In this document: in pieces, positions 33,741-36,190 of the stretch
How positions within the stretch are numbered: position 1 is the stretch's first letter
Layout of the letters: every line of letters starts with the position of its first letter
Program-made: the position numbers and the translations under genes
The notes under the pieces: model-generated
Told to the model about the DNA's origin: nothing
What the model saw: the letters and a program-made list of their open reading frames with translations, nothing else
Databases searched by the model: none
Assembly (NCBI RefSeq): GCF_011058165.1
Contig: NZ_JAALEG010000066.1
Coordinates: 1-36,190, forward strand
Source: Rhodococcus aetherivorans
Lineage (GTDB): Bacteria > Actinomycetota > Actinomycetes > Mycobacteriales > Mycobacteriaceae
Reading direction: 5' to 3'
Length of the DNA: 36,190 nt

Positions 33741-34631
33741 CTACTCACTGTTCTCGGGGTCGTGGGCGGGAACGACGACCATGGGCACCGGAACGACCCG
33801 CAGCATCTTCGCTGCCGTCGAACCCAGGAAGAGCCGGTGCGGCTGGGCGAGCCGGCTCGAGCCGACCATCACCACGTCGCCGTCGCGCCACTCCAGCGTG
33901 GCCACCGCCGATTCGACGGTCGCACCGTCCGCGACGAGGGAGGCGACCGGGAAGTCGTCGGGGAGCTGGGCGCGTGCGGTGTCCAGGACGCACCGGGCAT
34001 GTGCCCGCGCCGCTTCGAGCACGTGCTCGTGGGACGGATGTGCGCCGCGCCCGACCCCGTGCGGATCGAACGCGACGAGCGAGACGAGCCGCAGCGGCGT
34101 GCGCATGTGCTCGCAGGCGCGCACCGCGGTCCGGAGCAGGACGTCCGCTCCGGTGCGGGTGCCCAGTGCGCACGTGACCTCGCGGATCCGGGGGGCGGCG
34201 GAGTGCCGGAATCCCCGCGGTGCCAGGGCCAGCGGCACGGGCGCGGAATGCAACAGCTCGGACGACACCGTGCCGATGGAGTGCCGGCCGAGGAGCCCGT
34301 CGCCCGCGGCACCGACGACGACGGCGCGGGCGCCGAGCCGCGCCACCTCGTCGAGCAGGCCCTGCGCGAAGGACTCGTGAAAGCTCAGGTGGGTATGTGC
34401 CCGCACGTCGTCGGGCACCGTGGCCGCCGCCTGGGCGAGCCACGCTTCGCCCGTTCCGGCGAGGACGTCCTCGTACCCGGGCTCGGTGGGTGCCCGGGAG
34501 GGCACCGGGCGATCCGGGGGCAGGACCATACAGATGTCGAGTTCGGCGCCCAGGCTGCGGGCCAGCTGGACGCCGAGCGCCAGCCCGTCCGCGCCGCTGG
34601 GGGTGGCGAGGTATCCGACAACCAGTCTCAT
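33741..34631 (-). CDS. Tandem universal stress protein (UspA-type)
   Basis: Product of 296 aa with two Usp domains, about 1-142 and 148-290. Each has the nucleotide-binding pattern: VVGAAGDGLLGRHSIGTVSS in the first, VMVGSSRLAQPHRLFLGSTA in the second (Gly-x2-Gly-x9-Gly-Ser/Thr, the first being less regular). Such proteins bind ATP and modulate stress or transport functions in the cytoplasm; Usp domains are often paired with transporter genes. It is placed between the aldehyde dehydrogenase and the permease with a seven-base gap to the latter, so it may regulate that permease. That link is inference. A hairpin at 34654-34682 lies between it and the dehydrogenase gene. Confidence 0.87.
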   Translation of the reverse strand: MRLVVGYLATPSGADGLALGVQLARSLGAELDICMVLPPDRPVPSRAPTEPGYEDVLAGTGEAWLAQAAATVPDDVRAHTHLSFHESFAQGLLDEVARLGARAVVVGAAGDGLLGRHSIGTVSSELLHSAPVPLALAPRGFRHSAAPRIREVTCALGTRTGADVLLRTAVRACEHMRTPLRLVSLVAFDPHGVGRGAHPSHEHVLEAARAHARCVLDTARAQLPDDFPVASLVADGATVESAVATLEWRDGDVVMVGSSRLAQPHRLFLGSTAAKMLRVVPVPMVVVPAHDPENSE

Positions 34632-34653
34632 GGGAATCCGATCCGGTAGGGAA

Positions 34654-34682
34654 GCCGGAGCCGGGGTGATGCCGGCTCCGGC
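34654..34682 (-). terminator. Hairpin between dehydrogenase and stress-protein genes
   Basis: Perfect 11-bp arms (GCCGGAGCCGG at 34654-34664, CCGGCTCCGGC at 34672-34682) with a seven-base loop. It lies 26 bases past the dehydrogenase stop on the minus strand and upstream of the next same-strand gene, so it may act as a partial terminator that lowers expression of the two downstream genes. Confidence 0.55.
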
Positions 34683-34707
34683 GACGGCGCGGTGGGGCCG
34701 CGGAAGG

Positions 34708-36135
34708 TCAGTCGTGGGTGCTCATCACGTGCTTGATGCGGGTGTAGTCCTCGACGCTGTAGGCGGAGAGGTCCTTGCCGTAGCCGGAGTGCTTGAACCC
34801 GCCGTGCGGCATCTCCGCGACGAGCGGGATGTGGCAGTTGATCCACACCGCCCCGAAGTCCAGCGCGGCGGACAGGCGCTGGGTGCGCCCGTGGTCGCGG
34901 GTCCACACGCTCGCGGCGAGCCCATAGCGGACGTCGTTGGCCAGGGCGACGGCCTCGTCCTCGGTGGCGAAGGACTGCACCGTCAGAATCGGGCCGAACG
35001 TCTCGTCCTGCACGATGGGGTCGTGCTGGTCCACGCCGGTGACGATCGTCGGCTCGAAGAAGAAGCCCTTCTCGCCGGCGCGCGTGCCGCCGGTGACGAT
35101 CGTCGCCGAGGCGGGCAGGGCGGCGATCTTGTCGGTGACGCGCTGGAAGTGCTGGGCGTTGTTGAGCGGGCCGTAGAAGGCGTCGGGGTCGTCGGGCCGG
35201 CCCGGTCGCAGCTGCTCGGCCTGCCGCGCCAGCGCGTCGACGAGATCGTCGTGGACGGACTCGTGGACCAGTACCCGGGTGGCGGCCGTGCAGTCCTGGC
35301 CACCGTTGAAGAAGGCGGCCGCCGCGACGGCCTCGGCGGTCTTGGCCACGTCGGCGTCGTCGAACACCAGGACGGGGGCCTTGCCGCCGAGTTCGAGGTG
35401 GGCGCGCTTGAGCTGCCGGGCCGCGGAGACCGCCACCTCGATGCCGGCGCGGACCGAGCCGGTGATCGACACCAGGCCGAGTGCGGGATGTTCGACGAGG
35501 GCGGCCCCGGTGGCGGCGTTGCCGAGCACGACGTTGAAGACACCGTCGGGCAGGATGCCCTGGGTCAGGCGGGCCAGCACCAGCGTGCTGTCCGGGGTGG
35601 TGTCGCTGGGCTTGAGCACGATCGTGTTGCCGGCGGCGAGCGCGGGACCGATCTTCCACAGCGCCATCATCAGCGGGTAGTTCCACGGCGTGACCTGGCC
35701 GACCACACCGATCGGCTCGCGCCGCACGTAGGAGGTGTGGCCCTCCATGTACTCACCGGCCGCCTTGCCCTCGAGCAGGCGGGCCGCGCCGGCGAAGAAG
35801 CGCAGCTGATCCGCGCCGACCTTGACCTCCTCGTCCGCGATCATGGACTTCGGCTGGCCGGTGTTGCGGCACTCGGCCTCGACGAGTTCGTCGCAGTGCT
35901 CCTCGAGGGCGTCGGCGAGCTTCAGCAGCGCCGCCTGGCGTTCCTTGGGGGTGGTCCTGCCCCAGCTCCGGAACGCGCGCTGCGCGGCCGCCACCGCGGC
36001 GTCGACGTCGGCGGCGGTCGACACCGGGATCGAGCCCACGAGGGACTCGTCGACCGGGTCGATCAGCGGCAGGGATTCCGTGGCCGTCGAGGGCACGAAC
36101 GCGCCGTCGATGTAGTTCTCGCGGATGTCGGTCAT
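34708..36135 (-). CDS. Aldehyde dehydrogenase, gamma-aminobutyraldehyde dehydrogenase type
   Basis: Product of 475 aa, full length. The catalytic residues are N152 (TPWNYP), K175 (VLKPSD), E248 (LELGGK) and C282 in FFNGGQDCTAATR. The GQDCTA form around the Cys is typical of gamma-aminobutyraldehyde dehydrogenases (PatD/Prr) rather than the GQxC forms of other aldehyde dehydrogenases. It would oxidise 4-aminobutanal, made from putrescine, to GABA with NAD. No putrescine aminotransferase or oxidase gene is visible; it may lie beyond the contig end. The ATG has AGAGGA five bases upstream. Only 17 bp of genomic sequence precede the start before adapter sequence begins, so its promoter is missing from this assembly. 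Confidence 0.9.
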   Translation of the reverse strand: MTDIRENYIDGAFVPSTATESLPLIDPVDESLVGSIPVSTAADVDAAVAAAQRAFRSWGRTTPKERQAALLKLADALEEHCDELVEAECRNTGQPKSMIADEEVKVGADQLRFFAGAARLLEGKAAGEYMEGHTSYVRREPIGVVGQVTPWNYPLMMALWKIGPALAAGNTIVLKPSDTTPDSTLVLARLTQGILPDGVFNVVLGNAATGAALVEHPALGLVSITGSVRAGIEVAVSAARQLKRAHLELGGKAPVLVFDDADVAKTAEAVAAAAFFNGGQDCTAATRVLVHESVHDDLVDALARQAEQLRPGRPDDPDAFYGPLNNAQHFQRVTDKIAALPASATIVTGGTRAGEKGFFFEPTIVTGVDQHDPIVQDETFGPILTVQSFATEDEAVALANDVRYGLAASVWTRDHGRTQRLSAALDFGAVWINCHIPLVAEMPHGGFKHSGYGKDLSAYSVEDYTRIKHVMSTHD

Positions 36136-36152
36136 GGGGGTCCTCTCGGAAG

Positions 36153-36185
36153 CTGTCTCTTATACACCTCTGACGCTGCCGCCGA
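36153..36185. other. Nextera/Tn5 adapter sequence at the contig end
   Basis: Positions 36153-36171 match the 19-base Tn5 mosaic end CTGTCTCTTATACACATCT except for C in place of A at 36168. Positions 36172-36185 match the following Nextera read-1 adapter part, again with C in place of A at 36182. Five more bases (36186-36190) complete the window and cannot be trusted. This is library adapter carried into the assembly, not a genomic transposon. Confidence 0.93.
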
Positions 36186-36190
36186 ATGGC

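Noticed and set aside
36153-36171. Tn5 mosaic end considered as a genuine transposon end
   Set aside because: It continues directly into the Nextera read-1 adapter sequence and lies at the very end of the window, so it is a library artefact.

Overview
The window is very GC-rich, uses many GTG starts and has tightly overlapping genes. Nearly every enzyme resembles a steroid- or lipid-catabolic protein of Rhodococcus, Mycobacterium and relatives. I read it as the end of a contig from a Rhodococcus-like mycolic-acid actinomycete; the genus is inferred from family resemblance, not from a marker gene. The right end is not genomic: positions 36153-36185 match a Nextera transposase adapter with two mismatches.

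Region 1 (about 0.3-26.4 kb) is a steroid-type catabolic island. On the left, a minus-strand operon encodes a KshA-like 3-ketosteroid 9-alpha-hydroxylase oxygenase, a small Cys-rich protein and a short-chain dehydrogenase (SDR). It is divergent from an HsaA-like flavin monooxygenase, and a KstR-like TetR regulator follows. An AT-rich promoter carrying a GAAC-N2-GTTC palindrome then precedes an operon of thiolase, fused two-domain acyl-CoA dehydrogenase (FadE34 type), double-hotdog enoyl-CoA hydratase, thioesterase and SDR. These could perform one full beta-oxidation round on a steroid side chain. A peptidoglycan glycosyltransferase gene and a minus-strand acyl-CoA ligase interrupt the island. 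A second operon holds an Old Yellow Enzyme-type reductase with a C-terminal Cys cluster, a FadD17-like ligase, an SDR and a luciferase-like (F420-type) oxidoreductase. A third operon is a rearranged igr locus: FadE29-like, ChsH2-like, FadE28-like, ChsH1-like, Ltp2-like retro-aldolase and a further hydratase. In known systems this set removes the last three side-chain carbons to leave a C17 ketone. Two divergent SDR genes follow, with a perfect match to the KstR2 consensus between them.

Together, ligase, FadE34-type enzyme, hydratase, SDR and thiolase followed by the igr-type set would take a five-carbon acidic side chain (C24, bile-acid-like) to a C19 ketosteroid. The KshA- and HsaA-like proteins would act on the rings. 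The number of SDRs (six) and the OYE-type reductase suggest a hydroxylated steroid substrate, but that is inference. KstD, KshB, HsaB, HsaC, HsaD and an uptake system are absent, so the window is not a self-sufficient pathway.

Region 2 (26.5-27.8 kb) has a mycofactocin-type SDR and a one-helix membrane protein. Region 3 (27.9-36.1 kb) is an agmatine/polyamine module: glutamine synthetase-like ligase, agmatine deiminase, N-carbamoylputrescine amidase, a divergent TetR regulator with a 17-bp operator-like palindrome, an APC permease, a universal stress protein and a gamma-aminobutyraldehyde-type dehydrogenase. Long perfect hairpins separate convergent gene pairs. I see no tRNA, rRNA, CRISPR array, insertion sequence or phage gene.
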